The notes: generated from the sequence alone by a model not told the origin. Positions 1-9,689 are shown, counted from the stretch's first letter. The stretch is DNA of 64,000 bases from Verrucomicrobiaceae bacterium (GCA_016713245.1 JADJPM010000004.1:3410001-3474000); one strand, 5' to 3'. Translations and numbers: made by a program.

Positions 1-78
1 TTCGAGATGGGACCAGGCCCACCACTCGTCGGCGTGGAGGGAGGTGGTCATGAGACCGAGGAGCAGGAGGAGGCGCAT
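1..78 (-). CDS. Secreted protein, N-terminal fragment cut by window edge
   Basis: Reading the minus strand from 78, an ATG opens a frame MRLLLLLGLMTTSLHA followed by DEWWAWSH that runs off the window edge. The first 16 residues form a typical signal peptide (Arg, hydrophobic Leu run, small residues before the A-D cleavage site). A very good Shine-Dalgarno sequence (taggagg on the minus strand, 83-89) precedes the ATG, unusual in this window. It is divergent from the aminotransferase gene. Too little is visible to name a function; it could be any exported protein. Confidence 0.6.
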   Translation of the reverse strand, partial: MRLLLLLGLMTTSLHADEWWAWSHLE

Positions 79-163
79 CCTTTCCTCCTAGAGAAGGAAA
101 AGGGCCAGTCTGGATGAATCGCTGGCACATTCGACATTCATCATTAAGACATTCGCCTTCCCC

Positions 164-1345
164 ATGGTCCCTCTTCTCGACGTCAACGCTCAGAACCACC
201 CGCTCGAATCTGAACTCCAGGCCGCCTTTACCGAGGTGCTGAAGCATGGGCGGTTCATCATGGGGCCGGAGATGGAGACCTTTGAAAAGGAGATCGCCAC
301 GATGACGGGCGCGAAGCATGCGCTCTCGGTCTCTTCCGGCACGGATGCGCTGCTGCTGGCCCTGATGGCGCTGAACATCCAACCGGGCGATGAGGTGCTG
401 TGCCCGGCTTTCACCTTCTTTGCCACGGCGGGAGCGGTTTCTCGCCTCGGGGCGGTGCCGGTCTTCACGGACATTTGCCCGATCTGCTTCAATCTGGACG
501 TGAACGACGCCCGGAAGAAGATCACCGCCAAAACGAAGGCGATCATCCCGGTGCATCTTTTTGGTCAATGCGCGGACATGGACCCGATCCTGGCTCTCGC
601 GACCGAGCACGGCCTGAAGGTGGTGGAAGACGCGGCGCAATCCATCGGGGCGGCTTACAAAGGCCGTCAAAGCGGCACGATGGGGCACTTTGGCACCTAC
701 AGCTTCTTCCCGAGCAAGAATCTCGGCGGTTTCGGCGATGGCGGCATGCTGGTGACCAATGACGATGAACTGGCGGAATTTGCCCGTGTGCTGCGTGTGC
801 ATGGCAGCAAGCCGAAATACTACCATCACTACGTCGGCGGGAACTTCCGCATGGACACGCTGCAATGCGCCCTGCTGAGCGTGAAGGTGAAGCGCTATGC
901 TCAATACACCGCCGATCGTCAGCGCAATGCCGCCAACTACACCGAGGCGCTATCGAAGCTGCCGGGCATCGTTTTGGCCGATCCGGCGCACTGCAAATGT
1001 GCCTCGGCACAAAACGAAGCTCTCGCCGCTCAAGGCGCGAAGATCGTGCTGCCGGTGGCTTACGGCCACAATTCGCACATTTGGAACCAGTTCACGCTCC
1101 GCGTGCTCGGTGGGAAGCGTGATTCCCTCCGCGACCATCTCGTGGCGAAGAAAATCGGCTGCGACATCTACTACCCGGTCACCCTCGACCAGCAGCAATG
1201 CTTTGCGAACCTTCCCGCCGCCAGCCGCAGCGGCTGCGAGGTGGCCCACCAGCTCGCCCAGGAGGTGCTGAGCATCCCGATCTACGGCGAGCTGAGCGAG
1301 GCCCAGCGTGAGGAGGTCATCGCCGCCATCGCGGAGTGGCTGTGA
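164..1345 (+). CDS. DegT/DnrJ/EryC1/StrS-family PLP aminotransferase
   Basis: A 393-residue fold-type I PLP enzyme of the sugar aminotransferase family, which transaminates nucleotide-linked keto-sugars during surface polysaccharide or glycan synthesis. Visible marks are the start MVPLLDVNAQN, the SSGTDAL phosphate-cup segment near residue 58, EDAAQS near 155-160 (Asp that contacts the pyridine nitrogen) and the SFFPSKNLGGFGDGG block with the likely Schiff-base Lys185. Length is normal for the family. A short Cys-containing stretch near 278-282 (CKC) before the C-terminal domain is less usual. No other sugar-nucleotide genes are adjacent, so the substrate cannot be inferred. The gene is monocistronic here; no clear ribosome-binding site was seen at this start. 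Confidence 0.93.
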   Translation: MVPLLDVNAQNHPLESELQAAFTEVLKHGRFIMGPEMETFEKEIATMTGAKHALSVSSGTDALLLALMALNIQPGDEVLCPAFTFFATAGAVSRLGAVPVFTDICPICFNLDVNDARKKITAKTKAIIPVHLFGQCADMDPILALATEHGLKVVEDAAQSIGAAYKGRQSGTMGHFGTYSFFPSKNLGGFGDGGMLVTNDDELAEFARVLRVHGSKPKYYHHYVGGNFRMDTLQCALLSVKVKRYAQYTADRQRNAANYTEALSKLPGIVLADPAHCKCASAQNEALAAQGAKIVLPVAYGHNSHIWNQFTLRVLGGKRDSLRDHLVAKKIGCDIYYPVTLDQQQCFANLPAASRSGCEVAHQLAQEVLSIPIYGELSEAQREEVIAAIAEWL

Positions 1346-1378
1346 GGGGTGGGGAGATGCGTTTGTTCATTTGGCTAA

Positions 1379-1407
1379 TTGCCCTCCAGAACCCGTTTTC
1401 ATATAAG
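1379..1407 (+). promoter_or_regulatory. Candidate sigma70-type promoter for the PEP-CTERM gene
   Basis: TTGCCC (1379-1384), a 17-bp spacer and TATAAG (1402-1407) resemble -35 and -10 boxes. The predicted start of transcription, near 1413, lies about 25 nt before the ATG at 1437. Pattern match only. Confidence 0.4.
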
Positions 1408-1436
1408 CGCTCACGTTTTACCAACCTCGCCAATCT

Positions 1437-2075
1437 ATGAAAGCCATTCGAGCACTCCTCACTGCCATTCTGTTCATCCCATCCGCCGGATTTGGGGCTG
1501 TGGGTATTTATGATACCTTCGCCTTCACGAGCATCAATGGTGGTGGCCTGAACTTTTACGACGCTGGCGCTACGACGGTGCTACCCGAATTCCAAGGCTC
1601 GACGATTGGCACCTTCAATCGTTTCACGGATACGCTCCAGATCGGCGGCCAGCAAAAATCATTCAAAAACACCGGCTCTGATGTGACCAGCCACAGCACT
1701 TTCTGGCGCATCCTCGAACTGGGTGGTGCATTCACGTCAGTGGCGATGCCCTTTCAATGGAACCGCGGTGATTTTGGTGCGCCGGGAAATCTCAACAATA
1801 CCGGTGACCAACAATGGGGTGGCAATTCTGAGGGAGCCAATGGCAACCCAATCGAAATCTCCAGCAATGTCTTTTCCGGCCTGCTGAACGGCACCTACAC
1901 CCTTCAGTTTTACACGCAGATCACGACCAATGGCGTGGACGCTGCAAGCAGCGTGCTGAATGACAATGGAGGCAGCTATTACAACGCCAACTTCACCCTC
2001 GTGCCGGAACCTTCCAAGGCCCTTGTCGCTGGACTTGGGCTTAGTGCCCTCTTCTTCCGCCGCCGTCGTGCCTGA
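1437..2075 (+). CDS. Secreted PEP-CTERM sorting-domain protein
   Basis: A 212-residue exported protein. It begins with a signal peptide (MKAIRALLTAILFIPSAGFGA) and ends in a PEP-CTERM tripartite tail: VPEPS, a short hydrophobic helix (ALVAGLGLSALFF) and RRRRA. In this family the tail is recognised by an exosortase and removed during delivery to the cell surface or matrix. The middle, rich in Gly, Asn, Thr and Ser, has no catalytic motif that I recognise and looks like a beta-sandwich surface protein. It has its own promoter-like sequence and a strong terminator at 2103, so it is probably a single-gene transcript. No exosortase gene is visible in the window. Confidence 0.88.
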   Translation: MKAIRALLTAILFIPSAGFGAVGIYDTFAFTSINGGGLNFYDAGATTVLPEFQGSTIGTFNRFTDTLQIGGQQKSFKNTGSDVTSHSTFWRILELGGAFTSVAMPFQWNRGDFGAPGNLNNTGDQQWGGNSEGANGNPIEISSNVFSGLLNGTYTLQFYTQITTNGVDAASSVLNDNGGSYYNANFTLVPEPSKALVAGLGLSALFFRRRRA

Positions 2076-2102
2076 GTTTTCGATCTCTGGATCGATTCCA
2101 AG

Positions 2103-2130
2103 AGCCCCGCCCTCTCCGGCGGGGCTTTTT
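2103..2130 (+). terminator. Rho-independent terminator after the PEP-CTERM gene
   Basis: A perfect 9-bp GC-rich stem (agccccgcc at 2103-2111 with ggcggggct at 2118-2126), a 6-nt loop and a T tract up to 2130. It lies 27 nt after the stop codon of the preceding gene. Confidence 0.9.
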
Positions 2131-2175
2131 GTTTTCGTGAGAAACCATCTTCTCGGAGCAGGGTTTGCACGCCGC

Positions 2176-2868
2176 ATGACCACCGCTAGTCTGGCGGACG
2201 CGCTCCCCGCCTTTTTCATGCCCGAACCGGAACGGATCCCCTGCCCCGCTCCCACACCTGCCATCCCGGAGGGTGCGGTGGACGAGTCATCGGATGAAGA
2301 AAGTGTACGCCTGATGCTGCGGGTGAGGGAGGGCGATGAGAAAGCCTTCGAGAGGCTCGTTGATATCCATCAAGGAGCTGTCGTTGGAACGGTTTACCGC
2401 ATGCTCAATAGCCTCGATGACGCGCACGACATCGCCCAGCAGGTGTTTATCCGGGTGTGGAGAAGTGCGCCGCGTTACGAAGTCACCGCGAAGTTCACCA
2501 CGTGGCTTTACACCATCACGCGAAACCTCGTCTTCAATGAAACACGCCGCCGCTCACGCCGGAAAGAGGTGAGCATTGAGCAGGAAAACGAGGACGATCC
2601 ACCGAGGCACTTTGTGGACCTCAGCGTGGCCGGTGCGGATGAGAATCTGGTGAAGGCGGAATTCCATGAGGCACTCGATAAAGCCATCGCCGCCCTGCCG
2701 GAGAAACAGCGCCTAGCGGTCATCCTTCGTGGGAAGCAGGACCTGCCCTATGAGGAGATTTGCGTCATCCTGAAGATGTCGCTTCCGGCTTTGAAGAGCC
2801 TGCTCTTCCGTGCTCGAAACGAACTGCGAAAGCATTTGGGCCAGCACCTGGGCGAGGCGGTGGAGTGA
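2176..2868 (+). CDS. ECF-type RNA polymerase sigma factor
   Basis: A sigma70-family factor with region 2 (EGDEKAFERLV, then LDDAHDIAQQVFIRVW and FTTWLYTITRN, the core-binding and -10-binding helices) and region 4 (LPEKQRLAVILR, then YEEICVILKMSLPALKSLLFRARNELRK, a helix-turn-helix for the -35). There is no region 1.1 or 3, so it belongs to the ECF group. The start at 2176 lies after the terminator of the upstream gene; the frame is open further upstream but that part would cross the terminator. ATG 2218 (MPEPER) is an equally possible start. No anti-sigma gene follows directly: the next gene is convergent. The final region GQHLGEAVE is short and lacks a zinc-binding tail. Confidence 0.9.
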   Translation: MTTASLADALPAFFMPEPERIPCPAPTPAIPEGAVDESSDEESVRLMLRVREGDEKAFERLVDIHQGAVVGTVYRMLNSLDDAHDIAQQVFIRVWRSAPRYEVTAKFTTWLYTITRNLVFNETRRRSRRKEVSIEQENEDDPPRHFVDLSVAGADENLVKAEFHEALDKAIAALPEKQRLAVILRGKQDLPYEEICVILKMSLPALKSLLFRARNELRKHLGQHLGEAVE

Positions 2869-2874
2869 TGAGTC

Positions 2875-3129
2875 TCACGCCTGCACGGCGGAATTCACCA
2901 ACTCAGCAGGGATTTGGCCCACAAAGCGTGGTTGGAGGTCGATGGCCTCGAAGATTTGATGAATCTCCTCTTGCGAAATATCGCCCGGGCGGTCGATCTC
3001 GAAATAGACGAGATCGTGGCGAGTATCGACTTTGTACCTCACACGCGGGAAGTGGTCCATCTGGTTGCGGAGTTGCATCACGGCGGACTCCTTGCGCAGA
3101 CCTGGGGCGTAAATTTCGACTTCGATCAT
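2875..3129 (-). CDS. Small conserved-looking protein of unknown function (84 aa)
   Basis: An 84-residue protein beginning MIEVEIYAPGLRKESAV. The predicted order beta-alpha-beta-beta-alpha (VEIYAP, KESAVMQLRNQM, VRYKVDT, LVYFEID, EEIHQIFEAI) resembles a ferredoxin-like fold such as HMA domains, but the metal-binding CxxC is absent. The frame is open upstream to 3273, but the ATG at 3129 starts exactly where protein-like composition begins. It is convergent with the sigma factor gene, with only 6 nt between the stops. Whether it is an anti-sigma partner cannot be told from sequence. Confidence 0.6.
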   Translation of the reverse strand: MIEVEIYAPGLRKESAVMQLRNQMDHFPRVRYKVDTRHDLVYFEIDRPGDISQEEIHQIFEAIDLQPRFVGQIPAELVNSAVQA

Positions 3130-3319
3130 GGTGGTGAATGAGGTTGTACCGGATTGCCTCCCAGACGCCAAGCAAAAAGACCGGGACACCTCACCAAGTT
3201 CTAAAAATTTCAGTCCAACCACTGAGTTCAGAGATTTTTGCCCATGAGGTAAGTTCTTTGTCAGCCACTGCAAATGAGGATTGACCTCGGCAAGCCATTC
3301 GTGGGATTCTTATATTCCA

Positions 3320-6300
3320 ATGATGGCTCGTCGTCTCCAGCAGCCATGCCGAGGAATTCGGAAAGCAGTGTCCGCTGTGGTTTGCGGGCTAGGGGTGATC
3401 TTTTCCCCTGATGCGGCGACCGCACAGATCGTGTGGAGCGGCGGTGGTGATGGCACCACGTGGAATAACACGGCCAACTGGACCGGCGGAGTCCTGCCAG
3501 GAGGCACGGGCATCGCGCAATTCGGACCTACAGGTGGCAATACGCAGATCGGGCTCACGACAAACCTGTCCATCGCACGCATCAATCTAACGTCTGACGG
3601 CATCAGTCGCGTGCTCGGCAATGCGTCCGCCACTCCGATCATCCTCTCTCTCGCTGGCAGCGGCGGCATTTTTCTCGAAAACCTGAGCACCACGCAGACG
3701 CTTACCATCGCATCCAATGTCAGCGGCGGCACTGGCGGCATGAGCCTAGCGCTGCCTTCCGGGACTCAGGCGATCCATGCCGCTGGGAACATCGTGATCT
3801 CCGCGAATCTGACGGGCAATGCGTTTTCCAAAACGGGCGCAGGGGTGCTGACACTGACCGGCACAAACACGCAGAGCGGCTTTGGCAGCGTGACAGGCGG
3901 TGTGCTTCAAATCGGCGATGGAGGCACGACCGGCACCGTTGGAGACATGCATCTGGCTCTCTCGAATGGTGCCAACGTCTCATTCAACCGCTCCAACACT
4001 CTCACCTACGGACAGAACATCACCGATACGGGCAGTGTGACGCAAGCAGGCACAGGGACGACAATCTTCACCGGCGGCGGGAACAATTACAATGGCGGCA
4101 CGACCGTCAGCGCTGGCACGCTGCAACTTGGCAATGGAGGCACCAGTGGCACACTCGGCACTGGTGCGGTATCCATCGCCAGTGGGGCCACCTTAGCCGT
4201 CAACCGATCGAACGACTACGCACTCGGTAGCGGCAACGTGATCAGCGGTGCAGGCTCTTTGCAGAAGAGCGGAGCAGGCACCCTGACCCTCAATACGAAC
4301 CCCAATGCCAGTTTCACCGGCTCCGTGTCCATCCTCGGCGGCACGCTGGCCGTGCAGTCCGCCACAGGGGGCACACATTCGCTCTCGAATGCTGGCTCAG
4401 TCACGACCAGCGGCACGGGCACGCTCAGCCTCACAGGCGGATCAGCCTACACCTTTGCCAACACGATCACTGGCAGCGGTGGCCTGAGCTTCAACGCCTC
4501 CGCCGCCATCCCCATCAGCGGCACCAATAGCTACACGGGAGCGACCACGATTCAGAACAGCGGTGGGGCGCTCGTCGTGACAAATCTGGCCGATGGTGGC
4601 GTGAACAGCAGCCTCGGCGCGGCATCCAGTGACGCGGCAAACCTCATCTTTAACAGCGGCGTGCTGCGCTATACGGGCACGGGTTCGTCCACCGATCGCC
4701 TTTTTAGCATCACCGGCGGCGGTAACGTGGCCTTCATCGAAGCCAATGGCACCGGTGCACTGCAATTCACCGGCACTGGCGCGATGGGCTTCCACAACCA
4801 GACCGGCCTGCGTGAACTCCTGCTGCAGGGAACCAGCGCAGCCAACGTGCAAAACTCCATTGCCATGCTCTTCAGCGACAACGGCGGGACCACCCGCATC
4901 TTGAAACGCGGCGGCAATACCTGGCTGCTCACTGGCACCAGCAGCACCCACACAGGTGCGACAAGGATCGAGGGCGGCGTGCTCGGCGTGGCAAAACTCG
5001 CGGATGGAGGCACCGCGAGCAGCCTGGGTGCCAGCAGCAGCGCAGCGACGAGCATTGTCATGACCAATGGCGGCCTGCTGCGCTACACGGGCAGCGGTGA
5101 TACAACCAACCGCCTCTTCAGCATCGCCGGTGGCTCGCCTGCGGGCGGCGGCATCGAGTCTTCCGGCTCCGGTGCCGTCGTTTTCAGCAACACCGGAGAC
5201 ATTGGATCAGGTGGCACCACCGTTTTGCGCACATTTACCCTGGGTGGGTCGAACACGGGGGAAAACACCCTCGCCTCGCGTTACACCGACATGGGCAACA
5301 ACAACATGCTCACCAAAAGCGGTGCGGGGAAATGGATCCTCACGGCCAACAACACGAACACCGGCACCAACTCCATCACCGCCGGCACGCTGCAACTTGG
5401 CACAGGCGGCACCACTGGCGCTCTCGGCAGCGGCACGATCAATTTTTCCAACAACTCGAATCTTATCGTGAATCGGAGTGATGCGGTGACGATGGGCCAA
5501 AGCATCAACGGGGCGGGCAATCTCACCCAGGCAGGCAATGGCACCACCACACTCACCAACACGAGCACCTACAGTGGCAGCACCACCATCAGCGCAGGCG
5601 CTTTGCAGCTGGGCAATGGCGGCACCACTGGCTCCATCGCGAACACCAGCGGCATCACCAACCACGGCACCGTCATCGTCAATCGCAGCAACGCCGTCAC
5701 CTGGAGCACTCCTTTAAGTGGCAGCGGGGGCTTCACCCAAGCGGGTTCAGGCACGACCACATTGGCTGTTTCGCCAACACATACCGGTCCCACGACGGTC
5801 AATGCGGGCAAGTTACAGTCCTCCGTGAGCATCACCCTGCCGAACTCCGATTTCACCATCGGCGCATCTGGCACGTTGGCCACGAATGGCACCACCGCAT
5901 GGAGCATCGGCTCACTGAATGGTTCCGGCATGGTGGAGAACGGCTCAGCCGCCACCAGCAGCACGATCACGCTGAATGGCTCCGGCACCTTCACCGGCCT
6001 TATTCGCAATGGAAGCACCGCCACGCTTTCACTCCTCAAAACAGGCTCCGGCTCGCAGAGCCTCGACGGTGCCAATTCCTTCACCGGCCCCGTCAGCATC
6101 ACTGGCGGCACCTTGAGCACAAACACGCTGGCCAATGGCAGCAGCGCCAGCGGTCTCGGAGCCTCCAGCAGCCTTCCCGCGAATCTTTTACTCGATGGCG
6201 GCACCCTGCGTTACAGCGGCAGTGCAGCCAGCACCGACCGTCGTTTCGACCTCGGAGCCAATGGTGGCACGTTGGATGCCTCCGGTAGTGGGGCCGTGAA

Positions 6301-8737
6301 TTTCACGGCCACGAACGATCTGAGCTTCACGGCCGCCCCAGGAACACGCACGCTCACCCTGAGTGGCACCAGCACCGCAGCCAACACGCTCGCAGCCAAG
6401 ATCATCGATGGCACCAGCACCACCTCCCTCGTTAAGAACGGCCCCGGCACTTGGCTGCTCACGAACAACAACACCTTCTCCGGCGGCACCACGCTCAGCG
6501 ATGGTGTGCTGCGCATCAGCAGTTCCAATGCCATCGGCACGGGCAGCGTCACCTTCGCCGGAGGTTCGCTGGAGGCCACGCAGTCCATGTCCATCGCCAA
6601 CAGCTTCGTCGTCAATGATGCGAACAACGGCGTCACGGTCTCCGCAGGCGTTTTGACCCTCAATGGCTCGATCAGTGGAGCCTTTCCGTTGCACAAAGAC
6701 GGCCCGGGAAGACTCATCATCGCTGGCGGATCAAACTCCGTGCCCACCGTGGTGCAAAACGGCACCGTACAAGGGTCCGCCGCCAATGCGGGCACCAGCA
6801 TCGCCCTCGCCACGCCCGCTGCGGTGTTTGAGTTCAACCAAAACACCAGCGGCACCTACGGCGGCATCATCTCCGGCCAGGGCGGCATCAGCGTCACCGG
6901 CAGCGGAGGCTTGCTGCTCACTGGCACCAATACTTTTGATGGGGCCACGCTGGTCAGCGGCGGCGTCCTCACCGTTATAAATAGCCTCGCCTTTGGCTCC
7001 ACGGCTGGCGGCATCGCCGTGCAAAGCGGAGGCACCGTTGAGCTCCGAGACGGCGTCTCCATCGGGGCGGAAACCATTCAGCTCAATGGCAGCGGAGCGA
7101 GCGGACAGAGTGGCGCTCTCGTGAGTGCCAACGGAGCCAACACTTACGCGGGCAGCGTGGTGGCCGCCACGAATGCCAGCATCGCAGCGCTGCCGGGCAG
7201 CACCTTGAATTTGGTTGGGGGGTTGGTTAAAAATGGCACCGTCGCCACGCTCACAGGCGGCGGTGCCATCACCATCAGCGGCGCGGGCATTACAGGAGCC
7301 TCGCCGAATTCTGACCTTGTCGTCGATGGCAGCGGCACCGTCGTCACGCTCAACACCACCAACAGCTACAACGGCCCCACCTTCGTGCAAAACAGCGGCA
7401 CGCTCGTCCTCGGCCTCAGCAATGCCCTGCCGACCTCCCCACGCACGGATTTGAGCCTCACCACGAGCGGCACCTTCAATCTCAACAGCCACAGCGATGC
7501 CATCGCCGGCCTCTCTGGTGATGCCACGGGCACCGTGCGAAACAGCACCACCTCCACCACATCGACTTTCGAGGTCGCTCCGACCTCCACCGCCACTTTC
7601 AGCGGGGTCATTGCAGGTACAAACGGTGGCACGCAGGGCGATGTGAATCTCAGCAAAACGGGCAGCGGCACACAGATCCTCGACGGAGCCAATACCTACA
7701 GCGGCACCACCACCATCTCCGGCGGCACCTTGCAGATCGGTAGCGGCGGCGGCAGCGGCCAGATCGGCTCCGGCAGCATCACCAACGACGCCGAATTGAA
7801 GCTCAATCGAAGCGATACCATCACTCTGAACCAAGTCATCACCGGCAGCGGCAGCGTCACCCAGGCAGGCAACGGCACCACCATCCTCACCGGCAACAAC
7901 AACTGGTCCGGCGGCACCACCATTCAAGATGGCACCCTCCGCATCGGCAATGGCGGCACTGATGGTTCGATTGGCAGTGGAGCCATCACCAACGACGGCA
8001 CCCTCGAAATCAAGCGCAGCAACAGCGTCACCCTCAGCCAAGCCATCACCGGCAGCGGCTCGTTGGTGCAGAGCGGCAGTGGGAATACCACCCTCAGCGG
8101 AAACTCGAATACCTTCTCAGGCGGCACCACCATCTCGAACGGCACGCTGCTAGCCACCAACACCTCACCAAGCTCCTCCGCCACTGGCAGCGGCTCCGTC
8201 ACCGTCGAAAACGGCGCACGCCTCGCTGGCACTGGACGCATCACAGGCGATGTGACCTTCCAAACCGGCTCCAAGCTCCTCATCGGCAATCTCGGCGGCG
8301 ACTCGAACGGTCGCGATTTCGAGTTCGGCGGCCTTCTCAGCTCCACCGGAGCCTTTGAAGCCCGTTTTGATCTCTTCAGTAATCTGGGCAATGGCACTCT
8401 CAACTCCAGCCTCTCCGCCGATCAGTTCTTGGTAAGCGGCGCAGATCGCCTCATCGACCTCGATATCCATCTCGTGCTCGATAATCCCCATTCTCTGCTC
8501 AACTGGGCCGCAGGAGATTCCTGGGCGATTTGGTCCTGGGGCAGCATCAGTGGAGGGAATCGCCAACTCTCCATCGCATCCCTCACCGCCCCCACCCTGC
8601 CCCCAAGCCTCGGCTGGGACACCAGCCAGCTCAATACCACCGGCCAGCTCCTCGTGGTCTTCGTCCCCGAACCCTCGCGGGCCGTTCTGCTCCTCCTCGG
8701 CCTCCTGGCGCTGCTCCAGCGCCGCCGCAGATTTTGA
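3320..8737 (+). CDS. Giant autotransporter-associated beta-strand repeat protein with PEP-CTERM tail
   Basis: A 1805-residue surface protein. An N-terminal signal peptide (MARRLQQP to DAATA, cleavage before QIVW) is followed by about 1600 residues of Gly/Thr/Ser/Asn-rich beta-strand repeats of the autotransporter-associated type. The recurring core reads roughly GTNTYSGGTTISGGTLQIG followed by NGGTTGSLGSG and NRSDxxTxxQxIxGSGSxTQAG. These predict a long right-handed beta-helix passenger. Instead of an outer-membrane beta-barrel, the C-terminus carries a PEP-CTERM tail (VPEPSRAVLLLLGLLALLQRRRRF), so sorting should be by exosortase. I chose ATG 3320; the frame is open upstream to a TTG at 3281. 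It probably acts as an adhesin or surface-layer fibre; no enzyme motif was seen. Confidence 0.9.
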   Translation: MMARRLQQPCRGIRKAVSAVVCGLGVIFSPDAATAQIVWSGGGDGTTWNNTANWTGGVLPGGTGIAQFGPTGGNTQIGLTTNLSIARINLTSDGISRVLGNASATPIILSLAGSGGIFLENLSTTQTLTIASNVSGGTGGMSLALPSGTQAIHAAGNIVISANLTGNAFSKTGAGVLTLTGTNTQSGFGSVTGGVLQIGDGGTTGTVGDMHLALSNGANVSFNRSNTLTYGQNITDTGSVTQAGTGTTIFTGGGNNYNGGTTVSAGTLQLGNGGTSGTLGTGAVSIASGATLAVNRSNDYALGSGNVISGAGSLQKSGAGTLTLNTNPNASFTGSVSILGGTLAVQSATGGTHSLSNAGSVTTSGTGTLSLTGGSAYTFANTITGSGGLSFNASAAIPISGTNSYTGATTIQNSGGALVVTNLADGGVNSSLGAASSDAANLIFNSGVLRYTGTGSSTDRLFSITGGGNVAFIEANGTGALQFTGTGAMGFHNQTGLRELLLQGTSAANVQNSIAMLFSDNGGTTRILKRGGNTWLLTGTSSTHTGATRIEGGVLGVAKLADGGTASSLGASSSAATSIVMTNGGLLRYTGSGDTTNRLFSIAGGSPAGGGIESSGSGAVVFSNTGDIGSGGTTVLRTFTLGGSNTGENTLASRYTDMGNNNMLTKSGAGKWILTANNTNTGTNSITAGTLQLGTGGTTGALGSGTINFSNNSNLIVNRSDAVTMGQSINGAGNLTQAGNGTTTLTNTSTYSGSTTISAGALQLGNGGTTGSIANTSGITNHGTVIVNRSNAVTWSTPLSGSGGFTQAGSGTTTLAVSPTHTGPTTVNAGKLQSSVSITLPNSDFTIGASGTLATNGTTAWSIGSLNGSGMVENGSAATSSTITLNGSGTFTGLIRNGSTATLSLLKTGSGSQSLDGANSFTGPVSITGGTLSTNTLANGSSASGLGASSSLPANLLLDGGTLRYSGSAASTDRRFDLGANGGTLDASGSGAVNFTATNDLSFTAAPGTRTLTLSGTSTAANTLAAKIIDGTSTTSLVKNGPGTWLLTNNNTFSGGTTLSDGVLRISSSNAIGTGSVTFAGGSLEATQSMSIANSFVVNDANNGVTVSAGVLTLNGSISGAFPLHKDGPGRLIIAGGSNSVPTVVQNGTVQGSAANAGTSIALATPAAVFEFNQNTSGTYGGIISGQGGISVTGSGGLLLTGTNTFDGATLVSGGVLTVINSLAFGSTAGGIAVQSGGTVELRDGVSIGAETIQLNGSGASGQSGALVSANGANTYAGSVVAATNASIAALPGSTLNLVGGLVKNGTVATLTGGGAITISGAGITGASPNSDLVVDGSGTVVTLNTTNSYNGPTFVQNSGTLVLGLSNALPTSPRTDLSLTTSGTFNLNSHSDAIAGLSGDATGTVRNSTTSTTSTFEVAPTSTATFSGVIAGTNGGTQGDVNLSKTGSGTQILDGANTYSGTTTISGGTLQIGSGGGSGQIGSGSITNDAELKLNRSDTITLNQVITGSGSVTQAGNGTTILTGNNNWSGGTTIQDGTLRIGNGGTDGSIGSGAITNDGTLEIKRSNSVTLSQAITGSGSLVQSGSGNTTLSGNSNTFSGGTTISNGTLLATNTSPSSSATGSGSVTVENGARLAGTGRITGDVTFQTGSKLLIGNLGGDSNGRDFEFGGLLSSTGAFEARFDLFSNLGNGTLNSSLSADQFLVSGADRLIDLDIHLVLDNPHSLLNWAAGDSWAIWSWGSISGGNRQLSIASLTAPTLPPSLGWDTSQLNTTGQLLVVFVPEPSRAVLLLLGLLALLQRRRRF

Positions 8738-8833
8738 TCCCTTCTCGCGGATTCAGGACAAACGGCGGCTTTTTACCTGCAATTCTCCTTCCCCCGCCCT
8801 CGAAAATGATGTCCTCTGCGGCTCATTTTCACC

Positions 8834-9688
8834 ATGCACGAAACCGCCACGCTTCTCATTCATTGCCCAGACCGCCCAGGGCTCGTCCATGATGTCACCG
8901 GCTTCATCTCCTCCCATCAGGGAAACATCATCGACCTCCAGCAGCACATCGACGAGGAGCAAAACGCCTTCTTCATGCGCCTCGAGTGGAGCTTGGAAAA
9001 ATTCACCCTCGAAAAAGAAGAGATCGAGGCCCGCCTCCAGCCCATGGCCCGTCGGCATGAGATGCAACTCCGGCTGGCCTTCTCCAGCCAAAAGAAGCGC
9101 CTCGCCCTTTTCGTCACGAAGGAAAACCACTGCATCTACGACCTCCTCGCCCGCCACGAAGCCGGTGAACTTCCCGTCGAGATCCCCCTCATCGTCGCCA
9201 ATCACGACACCCTCAAACCGGCGGCGGATCGCTTTGGCATTCCGTTTTATCTTTTCCCCATCACCAAGGACAACAAGCTCGAGCAGGAGCAGGCCATGAT
9301 CGCCCTGCTGAAGAAGGAACGCATTCACACTGTCGTACTGGCGAAATACATGCAGATCATCGGCCAGGCCATGATCGCGGAGTTTCCGAATCGCATCCTC
9401 AACATCCACCACAGCTTCCTCCCCGCCTTTGTCGGAGCCAAACCCTATCACCAAGCCTTCGAGCGCGGCGTGAAGATCATCGGTGCCACCAGCCACTACG
9501 TCACCGCCGAACTCGACCAAGGCCCCATCATCCATCAAGACGTGATGCGGGTGAGTCATGAGGACACCGTGCCGGATCTCGTGCGCCTCGGCCGTGATTT
9601 GGAGAAAAACGTGCTCGCCAAAGCCCTCTGGTGGCATGTGCGGGATCGCGTGCTCGTTTTCAAAAACAAGACCATCGTGTTCGATTGA
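8834..9688 (+). CDS. purU: Formyltetrahydrofolate deformylase
   Basis: PurU hydrolyses 10-formyl-THF to THF and formate, balancing one-carbon pools and supplying formate to purine synthesis. The 284-residue protein has an N-terminal ACT domain (HCPDRPGLVHDVTGFI, residues about 9-25, with GNIIDLQQH) and a formyltransferase domain holding the catalytic triad region: the Asn and His in ILNIHHSFLPAF near 187-198 and the Asp in SHYVTAELDQGPII near 218-232. Length is normal for the family. The next gene starts 1 nt after its stop, implying an operon. Confidence 0.95.
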   Translation: MHETATLLIHCPDRPGLVHDVTGFISSHQGNIIDLQQHIDEEQNAFFMRLEWSLEKFTLEKEEIEARLQPMARRHEMQLRLAFSSQKKRLALFVTKENHCIYDLLARHEAGELPVEIPLIVANHDTLKPAADRFGIPFYLFPITKDNKLEQEQAMIALLKKERIHTVVLAKYMQIIGQAMIAEFPNRILNIHHSFLPAFVGAKPYHQAFERGVKIIGATSHYVTAELDQGPIIHQDVMRVSHEDTVPDLVRLGRDLEKNVLAKALWWHVRDRVLVFKNKTIVFD

Positions 9689-9689
9689 T

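Noticed and set aside
1960..2175. Earlier start for the sigma factor
   Set aside because: It would cross the terminator at 2103 and overlap the PEP-CTERM gene in another frame.
6731..8041. Long minus-strand frame of 436 codons
   Set aside because: It is antisense to the beta-strand repeat gene and is a by-product of Gly/Thr/Ser codons.
3281..8737. Repeats in the giant protein gene considered as CRISPR or minisatellite
   Set aside because: They are degenerate and vary in spacing, and they keep one frame with protein-level conservation, so they are coding repeats.
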